Assembly: GCF_036199905.1 (NCBI RefSeq)
Contig: NZ_CP108109.1
Coordinates: 7,072,501 to 7,136,500 of the forward strand
DNA length: 64,000 nt
Reading direction: 5' to 3'
DNA from: Streptomyces sp. NBC_00223
Lineage (GTDB): Bacteria; Actinomycetota; Actinomycetes; Streptomycetales; Streptomycetaceae
Part shown: positions 16,574 to 26,289 of the stretch, one piece after another
Position numbering within the stretch: the first letter of the stretch is position 1
Layout of the letters: every line of letters begins with the position of its first letter
Position numbers and translations under genes: made by a program
The notes under the pieces: generated by a model
Databases searched by the model: none
Told to the model about the DNA's origin: nothing
What the model saw: only the letters and a program-made list of their open reading frames with translations

Positions 16574-17629
16574 GTGATCACCACCACCGGCCTGAGAAAG
16601 GTCTACCGCTCGCGCGACCGTGAGGTCACCGCCCTGGACGGGGTGGACCTGACCGTGCGCGAAGGCGAGGTCTACGGCGTCGTCGGCCGCAGCGGCGCCG
16701 GCAAGAGCACCCTGATCCGCTGCGTCAACCTGCTGGAGCGGCCCACCTCCGGCACCGTCGAGGTCGACGGCCGCGATCTGACCGCGTTGGCCGGACACAG
16801 CGACCGGGCGCCCGCCACGCTGCGCGCCGCCCGGGCCGGCATCGGCATGGTCTTCCAGCACTTCAATCTGCTCTCCTCGCGCACCGCGCAGGAGAACGTC
16901 GAACTGCCGCTGGAGATCCTCGGGGTCTCCGGCCGCCGCGAGCGCGCCCGCAGGGCCCGGGAACTCCTCGACGTCGTCGGCCTGTCCGAGCAGGCCCGCT
17001 CCTACCCCGCCCAGCTGTCCGGCGGCCAGAAGCAGCGGGTCGGCATCGCCCGCGCGCTGGCCGGCGACCCCAAGGTGCTGCTCTCCGACGAGGCCACCTC
17101 GGCGCTCGACCCGGAGACCACCCGCTCGGTGCTGACGCTGCTGCGCGACCTCAACCGGCGGCTCGGCCTGACCGTACTGCTCATCACGCACGAGATGGAC
17201 GTCATCAAGACCGTCTGCGACTCGGCGGCACTCATGAAAGGCGGACGCGTCGTGGAATCCGGCACCGTCGCTGAACTCCTGGCCACCCCCGGCTCCGAAC
17301 TCGCCGACGAGCTCTTCCCGCTCGGCGGCACCGCCTCGGGCCCCGACCGTACGGTGGTCGACCTCACCTTCCACGGCGAGAGCGCGACCCGGCCGGTGAT
17401 CTCGCAGCTGGCCCGCACCTACAACGTGGACATCTCCATCCTCGGCGCCGCCATCGAGACCTACGGCGGCCGGCAGATCGGCCGGATGCGGATCGAACTG
17501 CCCGGCCGCTTCGAGGACAACGTCGTGCCCATCGGCTACCTGCGCGAGCAGGGCCTCCAGGTGGACGTGGCCGACCCGGCGAAGTCCGCGCCGGGCCGGG
17601 CGGCGCCGATCGGGGAGCCCGCGAAGTGA
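16574..17629 (+). CDS. metN: Methionine ABC transporter, ATP-binding protein
   Basis: 351 residues from GTG 16574, the first start just ahead of the conserved ITTTGLRKVYRS; in-frame GTGs at 16550 and 16499 would lengthen it. ABC ATPase motifs: Walker A GRSGAGKST, Q-loop, signature LSGGQKQRV, Walker B VLLSDEATSALD and switch THEMD. About 85 C-terminal residues form a NIL domain (VVDLTFHGESATRPVISQLA), the methionine-sensing domain of MetN that blocks transport when methionine is plentiful. Neighbours metI and metQ complete the importer. Confidence 0.92.
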   Translation: MITTTGLRKVYRSRDREVTALDGVDLTVREGEVYGVVGRSGAGKSTLIRCVNLLERPTSGTVEVDGRDLTALAGHSDRAPATLRAARAGIGMVFQHFNLLSSRTAQENVELPLEILGVSGRRERARRARELLDVVGLSEQARSYPAQLSGGQKQRVGIARALAGDPKVLLSDEATSALDPETTRSVLTLLRDLNRRLGLTVLLITHEMDVIKTVCDSAALMKGGRVVESGTVAELLATPGSELADELFPLGGTASGPDRTVVDLTFHGESATRPVISQLARTYNVDISILGAAIETYGGRQIGRMRIELPGRFEDNVVPIGYLREQGLQVDVADPAKSAPGRAAPIGEPAK

Positions 17630-18339
17630 CCTGGGCACAAATGCACCCGCTGCTCACCCAGGCGTGTGGGGAGACCCTGAAGATGGTCGCGTGGTCGACG
17701 GCGGTCGCCGTCGCCGCGGGGCTGCCCATCGGGGTCCTGCTCGTACTGACCGACCGCGGCGGACTGCTGCGCAACCTCGCCGTCAACCGGGTGCTCGGCG
17801 TCGTGGTGAACGTCGGCCGCTCCCTGCCGTTCGTGATCCTGATGATCGCGCTGATGTCCTTCACCCGCATGATCGTCGGCACCACCATCGGCTGGGAGGC
17901 CGCCGTCGTCCCGCTGTCCGTCGGCGCCATACCGTTCTTCGCCCGGCTGGTCGAGACCGCGGTCCGCGAGGTGGACGACGGGCTGATCGAGGCCGTACGG
18001 GCGATGGGCGGCAGTACGTGGACCGTGGTCCGCAAGGTGCTGCTGCCCGAGTCGCTGCCGTCCCTGATCGCGAGCACCACCACCACGGTCATCGCGCTCA
18101 TCGGCTACTCCGCGATGGCCGGGGTGGTCGGCGGCGGCGGGCTCGGCGACCTGGCGCTGCGCTACGGCTACCAGCGCTTCGAGACCGGCTTCATGTGGGT
18201 GATCGTGGCCGTGCTGGTCGTCATCGTCACCGCAGTCCAGCTCGCCGGAGACCTCGCCGCCCGGATCGCCGCCCGCCGCGGCGGCTCGGGCCCGGCCCCG
18301 AGGCTGCGGCTGCTGCGCCCGGCGGCCACCGCCTCCTGA
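17626..18339 (+). CDS. metI: Methionine ABC transporter, permease
   Basis: 237 residues from GTG 17626, overlapping the metN stop (GTGA). About five membrane helices. The coupling loop that docks on the ATPase is EAVRAMGGSTWTVVRKVLLP (EAA motif), and the family segment GYSAMAGVVGGGGLGDLA is present. It forms the membrane channel of a MetNI-type D/L-methionine importer. Confidence 0.93.
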   Translation: MTWAQMHPLLTQACGETLKMVAWSTAVAVAAGLPIGVLLVLTDRGGLLRNLAVNRVLGVVVNVGRSLPFVILMIALMSFTRMIVGTTIGWEAAVVPLSVGAIPFFARLVETAVREVDDGLIEAVRAMGGSTWTVVRKVLLPESLPSLIASTTTTVIALIGYSAMAGVVGGGGLGDLALRYGYQRFETGFMWVIVAVLVVIVTAVQLAGDLAARIAARRGGSGPAPRLRLLRPAATAS

Positions 18340-18474
18340 GTCCTTCCCCGTAGCCCTCAGCCCTCAGCCCTTTCCCGCGTCCGCTCCCGGCCTTCCCGGC
18401 TTTCCTGTCCCGCTCCGCGACACCGCGGGGCCGCCCCTCCCTGACCCGACACGTCCAAGAAAGAGGCACTTTTC

Positions 18475-19332
18475 GTGCGCAACACCATCAAACTCACCAC
18501 CGTCGTCCTCGTCGCGGGAGCGCTCACCGCCGGCCTCGCAGCCTGCGGCTCCGACAAGGACAAGGCCACCGGCAGCGGCAAGGACGCCTACTCCGGCCCG
18601 CTGATCGTCGCCGCCAGCCCCACCCCGCACGCCCAGATCCTGAACTTCGTCCGCGACCACCTGGCGAAGAAGGCCGGCCTCGACCTCCAGGTCAAGGAGT
18701 TCTCCGACTACGTCCTGCCCAACACCGCCACCGAGCAGGGCGACGTCGGCGCCAACTTCTTCCAGCACAAGCCCTACCTGGACGACTTCAACCAGAAGAA
18801 CGGCACCCACATCGTGCCCGTGGTGAATGTCGAACTGGAGCCGCTGGGCCTGTACTCGCACAAGATCAAGACCATCGGCGACCTCAAGGACGGCGCCGAC
18901 GTGGCCATACCGAACGACACCACCAACGAGGCCCGCGCGCTCAAGCTCCTGTCCGACAACGGGCTCATCGAGCTCAAGGCCGGCACCGGCCAGACCGCGA
19001 CCCCCGCCGATGTGACGTCCAACCCCAAGCACCTGAAGTTCAAGGAGCTGGAGGCCGCCCAGCTGCCGCGCTCGCTGGACGACGTCGACGCCGGCGTGGT
19101 CAACGGCAACTACGCGCTGCAGTCCGGTCTCAGCCCCGCCAAGGACTCGCTGATCCTGGAGAAGGCCGACGGCAACCCCTACGCCAACTTCCTCGCCGTG
19201 AAGAAGGGGAACGAGAACGACCCCCGGGTCAAGAAGCTCGCCACCCTGCTCAACTCGCCCGAGGTGAAGCAGTTCATCGAGGACACCTTCAAGGGCTCGG
19301 TCATACCGGCGTTCGGCGCCCCCGCCGCCTGA
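18475..19332 (+). CDS. metQ: Methionine-binding lipoprotein
   Basis: 285 residues from GTG 18475. The N-terminus is a lipoprotein signal: basic start, hydrophobic core, and lipobox LAAC with the acylated cysteine near residue 23. The NlpA/MetQ domain follows, with SPTPHAQILNFV, ANFFQHKPYLDDFN and IPNDTTNEARAL. Anchored outside the membrane, it hands methionine to MetNI. The 135-bp gap after metI is larger than the other gaps in this operon. Confidence 0.93.
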   Translation: MRNTIKLTTVVLVAGALTAGLAACGSDKDKATGSGKDAYSGPLIVAASPTPHAQILNFVRDHLAKKAGLDLQVKEFSDYVLPNTATEQGDVGANFFQHKPYLDDFNQKNGTHIVPVVNVELEPLGLYSHKIKTIGDLKDGADVAIPNDTTNEARALKLLSDNGLIELKAGTGQTATPADVTSNPKHLKFKELEAAQLPRSLDDVDAGVVNGNYALQSGLSPAKDSLILEKADGNPYANFLAVKKGNENDPRVKKLATLLNSPEVKQFIEDTFKGSVIPAFGAPAA

Positions 19333-19375
19333 TCCCCGCCCGCCCGGCGCCCCCGCCCGCCCGGCACCCCCGCGC

Positions 19376-19411
19376 GCTGAGGGTCCGTACCACCAGGTGC
19401 GGGCCCTCAGC
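19376..19411. terminator. Bidirectional terminator between metQ and methyltransferase
   Basis: The arms GCTGAGGG and CCCTCAGC, extended by CCG/CGG, enclose a 12-nt loop. The hairpin overlaps the last codons of the convergent methyltransferase gene and probably ends both transcripts. Confidence 0.65.
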
Positions 19412-20174
19412 CGTACCGCACCCAGTACACATCCGTCGTGTACGGCAGTTCGATCGCGCCGCCGCCGCTGGTCGCCCCGTGCGCGCCCAGCACCGACTCC
19501 ACCTCGGAGCGCACCCGGACCCGGGCGTCCTCGCTCAGCACGGCTATGTGGCTGGAGGACATCATCCGCTCCACCACGTCCGCGACCGTCGTGGAGTGCG
19601 GATTGGGCCAGTGCCGTTCCTCGATCGCGCCCCAGCCCGGACGCCGGCCGAACTCCTTGCGCCAGCCCTCGTCCAGCGGGCTCGGCAGGTCGCGCGGCGC
19701 CAGCCGGAAGTAGATGTCCTGGAAGTCCCGCACCCACGGCACCGACGTGTCGTACGTGTTCCACACCAGCGCCAGCGCGCCGCCCGGCCGCAGCAGCCGC
19801 TCCGCCTCGGCCAGCGCCTCGCCCGCCTCGAACCAGTGCCAGGACTGCGCCGCCACCACCGCGTCCGCGCAGCCGCCCGGCAGCCCGGTGTCCTCCGCCG
19901 TGCCCGCCGTCACCCGTACCCCCGGCAGCAGCTCCGCCAGCCGCTCGCGCATCTCCGCGACCGGCTCCACCGCCAGCACCTCGGCGCCGGTCAGCGCCAG
20001 CAGCCGGGTGAACTTGCCGGTGCCGGCGCCGAGATCGACCACCGTACGGCCCGCCTCAAGGGGCAACGCGTCCGCCAGCGCGGCCAGCGCCGCGAGCGGA
20101 TAGGAGGGCCGGGAGCGCTCGTAGACCCCCGCGGCCCGCTGATAGCCGACTCCTGCTGCGTGGTGCACTCTCAC
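19407..20174 (-). CDS. Class I SAM-dependent methyltransferase (UbiE/type 11 family)
   Basis: 255 residues from GTG 20174, where the conserved part starts (VRVHHAAGVGYQRAAGVYER); an ATG at 20231 would add 19 residues. The SAM-binding motif is VVDLGAGTGKFTRLLA, followed by VEPVAEM (acidic ribose-binding residue), DAVVAAQSWHWF and LLRPGGALALVWN. The AQSWHWF segment is common in a streptomycete small-molecule methyltransferase group, but the substrate is unknown. It is divergent from the next GNAT gene. Confidence 0.85.
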   Translation of the reverse strand: MRVHHAAGVGYQRAAGVYERSRPSYPLAALAALADALPLEAGRTVVDLGAGTGKFTRLLALTGAEVLAVEPVAEMRERLAELLPGVRVTAGTAEDTGLPGGCADAVVAAQSWHWFEAGEALAEAERLLRPGGALALVWNTYDTSVPWVRDFQDIYFRLAPRDLPSPLDEGWRKEFGRRPGWGAIEERHWPNPHSTTVADVVERMMSSSHIAVLSEDARVRVRSEVESVLGAHGATSGGGAIELPYTTDVYWVRYG

Positions 20175-20392
20175 GCGGGCTGACGGTAGCAGGATCGGAT
20201 GACGTCCACGGATACCCGTCGTGACCGCCATCCCCCCTACTCTGGAAGGGTGTTCGCCGCCCGGCCGCCCACGGGCCGGGCACGGCGGACCCTGCCCCGC
20301 GGACGCCGCGCCCGATGCTGCATGCTGGGCAGCCCGAAGTGTGCGATCCCAAAGCTGTGCATTCCATCCTTGCCCTGGTTACGGAGCAGCGA

Positions 20393-21049
20393 ATGACCTC
20401 CACCTTTCCGGACGTCACGATCAGTACGGAGCGGCTGGTGCTGCGCGCGTACGAGGAGGCCGACATCCCCGCGCTCGCGGAGATGATGAACGACGAGCTG
20501 GTCACCGCGTGGACCGCCGGGCCCCATCCGTACACCACGGCCGACGCCCGCGAGTTCGTCACCAGGACCGCGCCCGCCGAACGCGACCGGGGCCGCGGCC
20601 TCGTGCTGGCCGTCACCGAATTCCTCACCCAGCGGCTGGTCGGCACCGTGCAGCTCCAGCACACCGACTGGCGGATCCGCGGTACCGAGATCGGCTACCT
20701 CACCGCCACCTGGGCCCGCGGCGAGGGCTACGCCTGCGAATCGGTGCTCGCGGTGGCCCGCTGGCTCTTCACCCACCAGGGCTTCGAACGGATCGAGCTG
20801 CGCACGGCCGCCGACAACACCGCCTCCCAGCAGGTCGCCCAGAAGATCGGCTGCGTCAGCGAGGGAGTGCTGCGCAACGCGGGCATCGTCCGCAGCCAGA
20901 CCGAGGACGGGCGCTGGGCCGAGATCCGCGCCGACCTGCTGGTGTGGAGCCTGCTGCCGGAAGACCTCGACGACGGCTCGGCGCACGGCGCGGGCAACGA
21001 GGCGTACGACAACTACAGCGGCCACAGCGCCTACGCCGACTGGCGCTGA
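20393..21049 (+). CDS. GNAT N-acetyltransferase, RimJ/RimL type
   Basis: 218 residues from ATG 20393 (GGAG 7 bp upstream); an upstream ATG at 20315 has no ribosome site. RimL-family features: TERLVLRAYEEADIPALAE at the start, EIGYLTATWARGEGYACES (acetyl-CoA loop), and ERIELRTAADNTASQQVAQK with IGCVSEGVLRNA. Such enzymes acetylate N-terminal residues of ribosomal proteins or small amines. The last 20 residues are an extra acidic and Tyr-rich tail. Confidence 0.88.
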   Translation: MTSTFPDVTISTERLVLRAYEEADIPALAEMMNDELVTAWTAGPHPYTTADAREFVTRTAPAERDRGRGLVLAVTEFLTQRLVGTVQLQHTDWRIRGTEIGYLTATWARGEGYACESVLAVARWLFTHQGFERIELRTAADNTASQQVAQKIGCVSEGVLRNAGIVRSQTEDGRWAEIRADLLVWSLLPEDLDDGSAHGAGNEAYDNYSGHSAYADWR

Positions 21050-21140
21050 CCTCGCCCGGGCGCCGATCGGCCGAGCGGGCTAGTGTTCTCACCCCCACCG
21101 CACACGCGCACACGCGCACACGCCATGGAGGCAGACGACG

Positions 21141-22367
21141 ATGGCCGACCGGGTCACCGTGATCGGATGGGACGGCTCACCTCCGTCCGACACAGCCCGA
21201 GCCGCGCTCAGCGCCGCGACCCTGGTGGCCGGCACCCGGCGCCACCTCGCCCTGCCCTACGTCCCCGAGGGCGCCGAGCACATCGTCCTCGGCAGCATCG
21301 ACATCGCCGCCCGCCGGATCGCCAAGCACCGCGGCAGCGCGGTCGTGCTCGCCGACGGCGACCCCGGCTTCTTCGGCGTGGTCCGCGCGCTGCGCGAACC
21401 CGAACTCGGCCTGGAGGTCGAGGTCGTCCCCGGTGTCTCCGCCGTCGCCCGCGCCTTCGCCCGCGCCGGGATGCCCTGGGACGACGCCCGGGTGGTCGTC
21501 GCCCAGAGCCGCACCCTGCGCCGCGCCGTCAACGTCTGCCGGGCCCACCCCAAGGTCGCCGTCCTCACCGCGCCCGGCGCCGGCCCGGCCGAACTCGCCC
21601 TGCTGCTCACCGGAGTCCACCGCACCTTCGTCATCTGCGAGGCGCTGGGCACCGAGCGCGAGCAGGTCACCGTACTGACCTCCGACAAGGTCGCCGACCA
21701 CATCTGGCGCGACCCCAATGTCGTACTCGTCGTCGGCGGCACCACCTCGGCCGGGCGTGGTGTGGCCGCTCTCGGGGTCGCGCCGGCCGAGCGCGGGGGC
21801 GGCTGGATCGCCGGCCGCGACCCCGGCTTCCCCGGACGCGTACGCGGCTGGGCGCTGCCCTCCTCCGAGTACGGCGGCGACCTGCCCGCCCAGGTGCGCG
21901 CCTATCTGCTGGCCCGGCTCGGCCCGCGCACCGGCGACCTGGTCTGGGACATCGGCGCGGCCGACGGCGCCGTCGCCGTCGAGGCGGCCCGCTTCGGCGC
22001 CGCGGTCATCGCCGTCGACCGCGACGCCGACGCCTGCGACTGGATCACCGCCACCGCACGCCGGACCGGCGTCCAACTCCACGTCGTGCACGGGACCGCG
22101 CCCGAGGTCCTGGACGACCTCCCCGAGCCCGATGTGATCCGGATCGGCCGCGCCGACCCCGCGATCGCCGCCGCTTGCGCGGCCCGCCGCCCCGAGCGGA
22201 TCGTGACCACCGCCGCCACCCGAGACCGGGCCGAGGCGGTCAGCAGGGCGCTGACGGAAGGCGGTTACGACGTCGAGCGCGCCCTGCTGCAATCCGTCGA
22301 ACTGGACGCCGAATGGGCCGAGCGCGAACGCTCGGTGACCTTCGCGCTGTGTGCCACCCGCCGCTGA
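21141..22367 (+). CDS. cobL: Precorrin-6Y C5,15-methyltransferase (CbiE-CbiT fusion)
   Basis: 408 residues from ATG 21141. The N-terminal half is a tetrapyrrole (corrin) methylase domain (CbiE) with DGDPGFFGVVRAL and VEVVPGVSAVARAFARAG. The C-terminal half, from about residue 235, is the CbiT decarboxylating methylase with the SAM motif LVWDIGAADGAVAVEAA and VIAVDRD. Together they methylate C5 and C15 and decarboxylate precorrin-6Y in cobalamin synthesis. The G-G-G of a typical CbiT SAM loop is altered to GAADG, which may be tolerated. Its cobalamin partner bluB-cobT lies next. Confidence 0.93.
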   Translation: MADRVTVIGWDGSPPSDTARAALSAATLVAGTRRHLALPYVPEGAEHIVLGSIDIAARRIAKHRGSAVVLADGDPGFFGVVRALREPELGLEVEVVPGVSAVARAFARAGMPWDDARVVVAQSRTLRRAVNVCRAHPKVAVLTAPGAGPAELALLLTGVHRTFVICEALGTEREQVTVLTSDKVADHIWRDPNVVLVVGGTTSAGRGVAALGVAPAERGGGWIAGRDPGFPGRVRGWALPSSEYGGDLPAQVRAYLLARLGPRTGDLVWDIGAADGAVAVEAARFGAAVIAVDRDADACDWITATARRTGVQLHVVHGTAPEVLDDLPEPDVIRIGRADPAIAAACAARRPERIVTTAATRDRAEAVSRALTEGGYDVERALLQSVELDAEWAERERSVTFALCATRR

Positions 22368-22683
22368 CCGTCCATGGTCGATCCCGGCTGTCCAGCCCGC
22401 CCGACGAGACCGGTGGGGAGCACGTTTCCGCTGGTGGAGACGGTGTCGTAGCAGGCGGTGTGAGATACGTCCCGAGGTGCGGACTACGGGCCTGACGGCG
22501 GCCGGTCGGGGGGTAGGCTGACGGATCGTTGTGCCGTCGTCGTGCGTTGACGGAGCGTCGAGCTGTACGGACGCCCGGCGCCCGACGTGCCGCATCCCCG
22601 GCACGCTCGTTCTTGTTGGTGGGGGTCGGGCTGTGCGTGGCACAGCGGCTGGAAGGAGCGAAACCGATGGGCGAGGGGCACGC
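22368..22683. other. Region upstream of cobT, no gene seen
   Basis: 316 bp. I looked for a cobalamin riboswitch because cobalamin genes flank it, but neither the B12-box nor the conserved GCCACTG element can be found. No other structure is evident, and upstream in-frame starts for the cobT reading frame lack a ribosome site. Confidence 0.5.
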
Positions 22684-25600
22684 ATGACGGACACCGGTCA
22701 GATCCCCGGCGAGGGGCTACCGGAGAACGGAGTCGGCGAAGCGGTTCTCCAGCCGCACACCGACCTTCCCGGCAACGGCGTACTCGGCGGACCTGGTGTA
22801 CCCGGTGTGGCCGACGGCTCCGGTGTACCGGGCGTACCCGGCGCGATCGGTGTGCCGCAGCAGCCCGGCTGGGGCATCGACCCCTCCGCCGAGGTGCCCG
22901 GTTACGCGTACCTCGACCACCCCGCTCCGCCCGGCGCGGGCATCGACGACGAGGACGACGTCCTGCTCATGCCCGGCCCGCAGGGCACCTGGAGCGACCC
23001 GCAGCCGGTGCCGCCGCAGCGCTACGACCTGCCGCCGGTCCCCGAGAGCGGCGAACCGGCCGACCAGCAGCCCGCGTCCGCCGTCGGCCAGCCGGCTCCC
23101 GCGCCCGCTCCCCGGCGCCCGCTGCACCTGGGCCCGCCCGTCTCCGACACCCCCAGCGGCGGTGTCTCGGTACGTTCCCTCGCCGACCGCGGCCCGGCCG
23201 TGACCGCCTCGGTTCCGTCCGTCTCGGGCCCCGAATACCTCGACGGGCCGCGCGGCGACACGGGCGTCATCCCCGCGCAGCAGACCGGTGACGCGGGCGG
23301 GGCCCCGGCTGCCGGCAGCGCGTGGCCGGCCGCGTCCGGCGGGGTCTCCCAGCAGTCCCTGATCCCGCACGCGGACAGTGTGATTCCGGCGCAGCAGCAG
23401 GCCACGCCGGTACGGGAGTTCGTGGCGGAGCCGGTGCCGGACGTCGTGCCGGAGGCCGTGCAGGCTCCGGCTGAGGCTCCGGTGGAGGCGGCCGCCGTGG
23501 CGCCCGTCGCGGCTCCGGACGTGGCTCAGGTCGCGGCTCCGGTGCAGGAGTTCACGGCGGCGCCGGTCGAGGCTTCCCCGGCCGAGCCCTCCGTGCCGCA
23601 GGTCCCGGTGGCGGCCGCGTACCCGGCCGCCGAGGGGCCGCAGTTCGTCCCGGCGCAGGAGCCGCGGTTCGGCCCCGGTGAAGGGGCGGCCGAGTACGAG
23701 CCCGCCGACGCTCCGGCGAACGGCGTGCCGGAGGCCGAGGTCCACGAGGCCCCGGCCGCCGAGGTCGGCACGGCCCTGGAGGGCGGTGCCGCGCTGGAAG
23801 GCGGGGTGGGCCTTGAGGTGGCGGCCGCCCCCGTCGCTCCGGTGGCCGTCGCCGCTCCGGCCGCCGTCGCCGAGCCGGTGGCGGACGTACCCGCAGTTGT
23901 TGCAGAACCGGCCGAGCCCGTGGCCGCTGTGGTGCCCGTCGCCGAGCCGGTGGACGTGTCGGGGGAGGCGGCCGCCCTCGCCGCCGCGCCCGAGGCCGTC
24001 CCGGTGGCGGAGCCCGCTCCGGCGGCGGACGCGGTGGAGCCGGTGGCTCCGGTGGCCCCGGTGGTGGACGTGCCCGAGGCCGTGGAGGCGCCCGTAGCGC
24101 CCGCGCCCGAAGCCGCCGCAGTGCCCGAGGCCGCCGTGCCGGTCGTGGCCGAGGCCGTTCCCGCGCCGGGCGTTGACGCGCCGACGGCGCCGGCCGTGCC
24201 CGTGATCGCGGAGGCGGCGGCAGCTCCGGCGGCGCCCGAGGCCGTGACTCCGGTGGCCCCCGTGGTCGCCGCTGCTCCGGAGGCCGTCGCCGTACCGCCC
24301 GTGGTCGAGGCCGCGCCCGTCGAGGCCGTCGTGGTGCCCGAGGCCCCCGTGCCGGTCGCGCCCGAGGCCGTCGCGCCCGTCGCCGAGGAGCCCGCTCCCG
24401 CCAAGCCCCGCCGGGGCAGGCGCCGCGGCACGCCCGCCGTCGAGCCCGTCGAGGCCGCACAGCCCGTCGTCGCCCCCGAGGCCCCGGTCGTCGAGGCCGC
24501 GCCGGAGCAGCCCGCCGCCGAGGCGGACCCGCAGCCGACCGCGGCGGCCGAGGCGTACGAGCCCGCCGTACGGGACGCCGTGCACCGGGTGATCCGGGAG
24601 CGCCGGGACATCCGCAACGGCTTCCGTTCCGACCCGATCCCGCACGACGTGCTGCTGCGCGTGCTGGAGGCGGCGCACACCGCGCCGAGCGTCGGGCACT
24701 CGCAGCCGTGGGACTTCGTCGTGATCCGCTCCGAGAAGACCCGCGAGAAGATGCACGAGCTGGCCATGCTCCAGCGCGAGGCGTACGCCAAGTCGCTGCC
24801 CAAGGGCCGGGCCCGGCAGTTCCGCGAGCTCAAGATCGAGGCGATCCTCGACACACCGGTCAACATCGTCGTCACCGCCGACCCGACCCGCGGCGGCCGG
24901 CACACCCTCGGCCGGCACACCCAGCCGCAGATGGCCCCGTACTCCTCGGCGCTCGCCGTGGAGAACCTGTGGCTCGCCGCCCGCGCGGAGGGTCTGGGCG
25001 TCGGCTGGGTCAGCTTCTTCGACGAGCGGCAGATGGTCGAGGCGCTCGGACTGCCCGAGCACCTGGAGGTCGTCGCCTACCTGTGCGTCGGGTACGTCGA
25101 CGAGTTCCCGGACGAGCCGGAGTTGACGCAGGCGGGCTGGTCGCAGCGGCGGCCGCTGTCCTGGGTCGTCCACGAGGAGGAGTACGGCAACCGGGCGCTG
25201 CCCGGCGAGGAGCCGCACGACCTGCTCGACGAGACGCTGCGCGGCATCCGCCCGCTGGACGCGAAGGCGCTCGGCGAGGCGTGGGAGCGGCAGAAGCGGA
25301 TGACCAAGCCGGCCGGCGCGCTGGGCATGCTGGAGATCATCTCCGCGCAGCTCAGCGGGCTCTCCCGGGAGTGCCCGCCGCCGATCCCCGAGCCCGCGGC
25401 GGTGGCGATCTTCGCCGGTGACCACGGGGTGCACGCCCAGGGCGTCACCGCGTGGCCGCAGGAGGTCACCGCGCAGATGGTCGCGAACTTCCTGGGCGGG
25501 GGCGCGGTCTGCAACGCGTTCGCCAACCAGGTCGGCGCGGAGGTGTGCGTCATCGACGTCGGCGTCGCCTCCGAACTGCCCAGTACGCCGGGGCTGCTGC

Positions 25601-26274
25601 CGCGCAAGGTACGGGCGGGCACGGCCGACTTCACGGTGGGGCCGGCGATGACCCGCGAGGAGGCCCTGCGGGCCATCGAGGTGGGCATCGAGACCGCGCG
25701 CGATCTCGTCGCGGCGGGGAACAGGGCGCTGCTCACCGGGGAGATGGGCATCGCCAACACGACGACGTCCGCGGCGCTGATCGCCGTCTACACCGGGGTC
25801 GACCCGGCAGAGGTCACCGGGCGCGGCACGGGCATCAACGACGAGATGCACGCGCGCAAGATCGAGGTGGTCCGGCGCGCGCTCGAACTCCACCGGCCCG
25901 ACCCGGCGGACCCGATCGCCGTCCTCACCGCGATCGGCGGGCTCGAACACGCGGCGATGGTGGGGCTGTTGCTCGGGGCGGCGGCGTTGCGCACGCCGGT
26001 CATCCTCGACGGGGTCAGCGCGGGGGCGGCGGCGCTGGTGGCTCGCGCGATCGCGCCGGAGGTACTGGCGGCGTGCATCGCCGGGCACCGCAGCGCGGAG
26101 CCCGGCCATGTCGCGGCCCTCACGACGCTCGGCCTGCGCCCGCTGATCGACCTCGATCTGCGCCTCGGCGAGGGCACGGGCGCGCTTCTCGCCCTCCCCC
26201 TGGTCCAGAGCGCGGCCCGCGTCATGCACGAGGTCGCCACATTCGACGCGGCAGGCGTCACCGAAAAACCCTGA
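22684..26274 (+). CDS. cobT: BluB-CobT fusion with long low-complexity N-terminus
   Basis: 1196 residues from ATG 22684 (GAGGGG upstream). Three parts. Residues 1 to about 625 are Pro/Ala/Val/Glu-rich and lack folded-domain signs. About 630-845 is a flavin nitroreductase-like BluB domain (RRDIRNGFRSDPIP, APSVGHSQPWDF, GRHTQPQMAPYS, GVGWVSFF), which cuts FMNH2 with oxygen to 5,6-dimethylbenzimidazole. From about 850 is CobT (KPAGALGMLE, AGDHGVHAQGVTAWP, LTGEMGIANTTTSAAL, LRLGEGTGA), which attaches that base to nicotinate mononucleotide ribose-phosphate. The glutamate in GEGTGA matches the CobT catalytic base. Fusion lets the lower ligand be made and activated by one polypeptide. What the disordered part does is unknown. 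Confidence 0.92.
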   Translation: MTDTGQIPGEGLPENGVGEAVLQPHTDLPGNGVLGGPGVPGVADGSGVPGVPGAIGVPQQPGWGIDPSAEVPGYAYLDHPAPPGAGIDDEDDVLLMPGPQGTWSDPQPVPPQRYDLPPVPESGEPADQQPASAVGQPAPAPAPRRPLHLGPPVSDTPSGGVSVRSLADRGPAVTASVPSVSGPEYLDGPRGDTGVIPAQQTGDAGGAPAAGSAWPAASGGVSQQSLIPHADSVIPAQQQATPVREFVAEPVPDVVPEAVQAPAEAPVEAAAVAPVAAPDVAQVAAPVQEFTAAPVEASPAEPSVPQVPVAAAYPAAEGPQFVPAQEPRFGPGEGAAEYEPADAPANGVPEAEVHEAPAAEVGTALEGGAALEGGVGLEVAAAPVAPVAVAAPAAVAEPVADVPAVVAEPAEPVAAVVPVAEPVDVSGEAAALAAAPEAVPVAEPAPAADAVEPVAPVAPVVDVPEAVEAPVAPAPEAAAVPEAAVPVVAEAVPAPGVDAPTAPAVPVIAEAAAAPAAPEAVTPVAPVVAAAPEAVAVPPVVEAAPVEAVVVPEAPVPVAPEAVAPVAEEPAPAKPRRGRRRGTPAVEPVEAAQPVVAPEAPVVEAAPEQPAAEADPQPTAAAEAYEPAVRDAVHRVIRERRDIRNGFRSDPIPHDVLLRVLEAAHTAPSVGHSQPWDFVVIRSEKTREKMHELAMLQREAYAKSLPKGRARQFRELKIEAILDTPVNIVVTADPTRGGRHTLGRHTQPQMAPYSSALAVENLWLAARAEGLGVGWVSFFDERQMVEALGLPEHLEVVAYLCVGYVDEFPDEPELTQAGWSQRRPLSWVVHEEEYGNRALPGEEPHDLLDETLRGIRPLDAKALGEAWERQKRMTKPAGALGMLEIISAQLSGLSRECPPPIPEPAAVAIFAGDHGVHAQGVTAWPQEVTAQMVANFLGGGAVCNAFANQVGAEVCVIDVGVASELPSTPGLLPRKVRAGTADFTVGPAMTREEALRAIEVGIETARDLVAAGNRALLTGEMGIANTTTSAALIAVYTGVDPAEVTGRGTGINDEMHARKIEVVRRALELHRPDPADPIAVLTAIGGLEHAAMVGLLLGAAALRTPVILDGVSAGAAALVARAIAPEVLAACIAGHRSAEPGHVAALTTLGLRPLIDLDLRLGEGTGALLALPLVQSAARVMHEVATFDAAGVTEKP

Positions 26275-26289
26275 CGCCCCCGCCCCGGT

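Noticed and set aside
22368..22683. Cobalamin riboswitch before cobT
   Set aside because: I searched for the B12 box and the GCCACTG element on the + strand and found neither.
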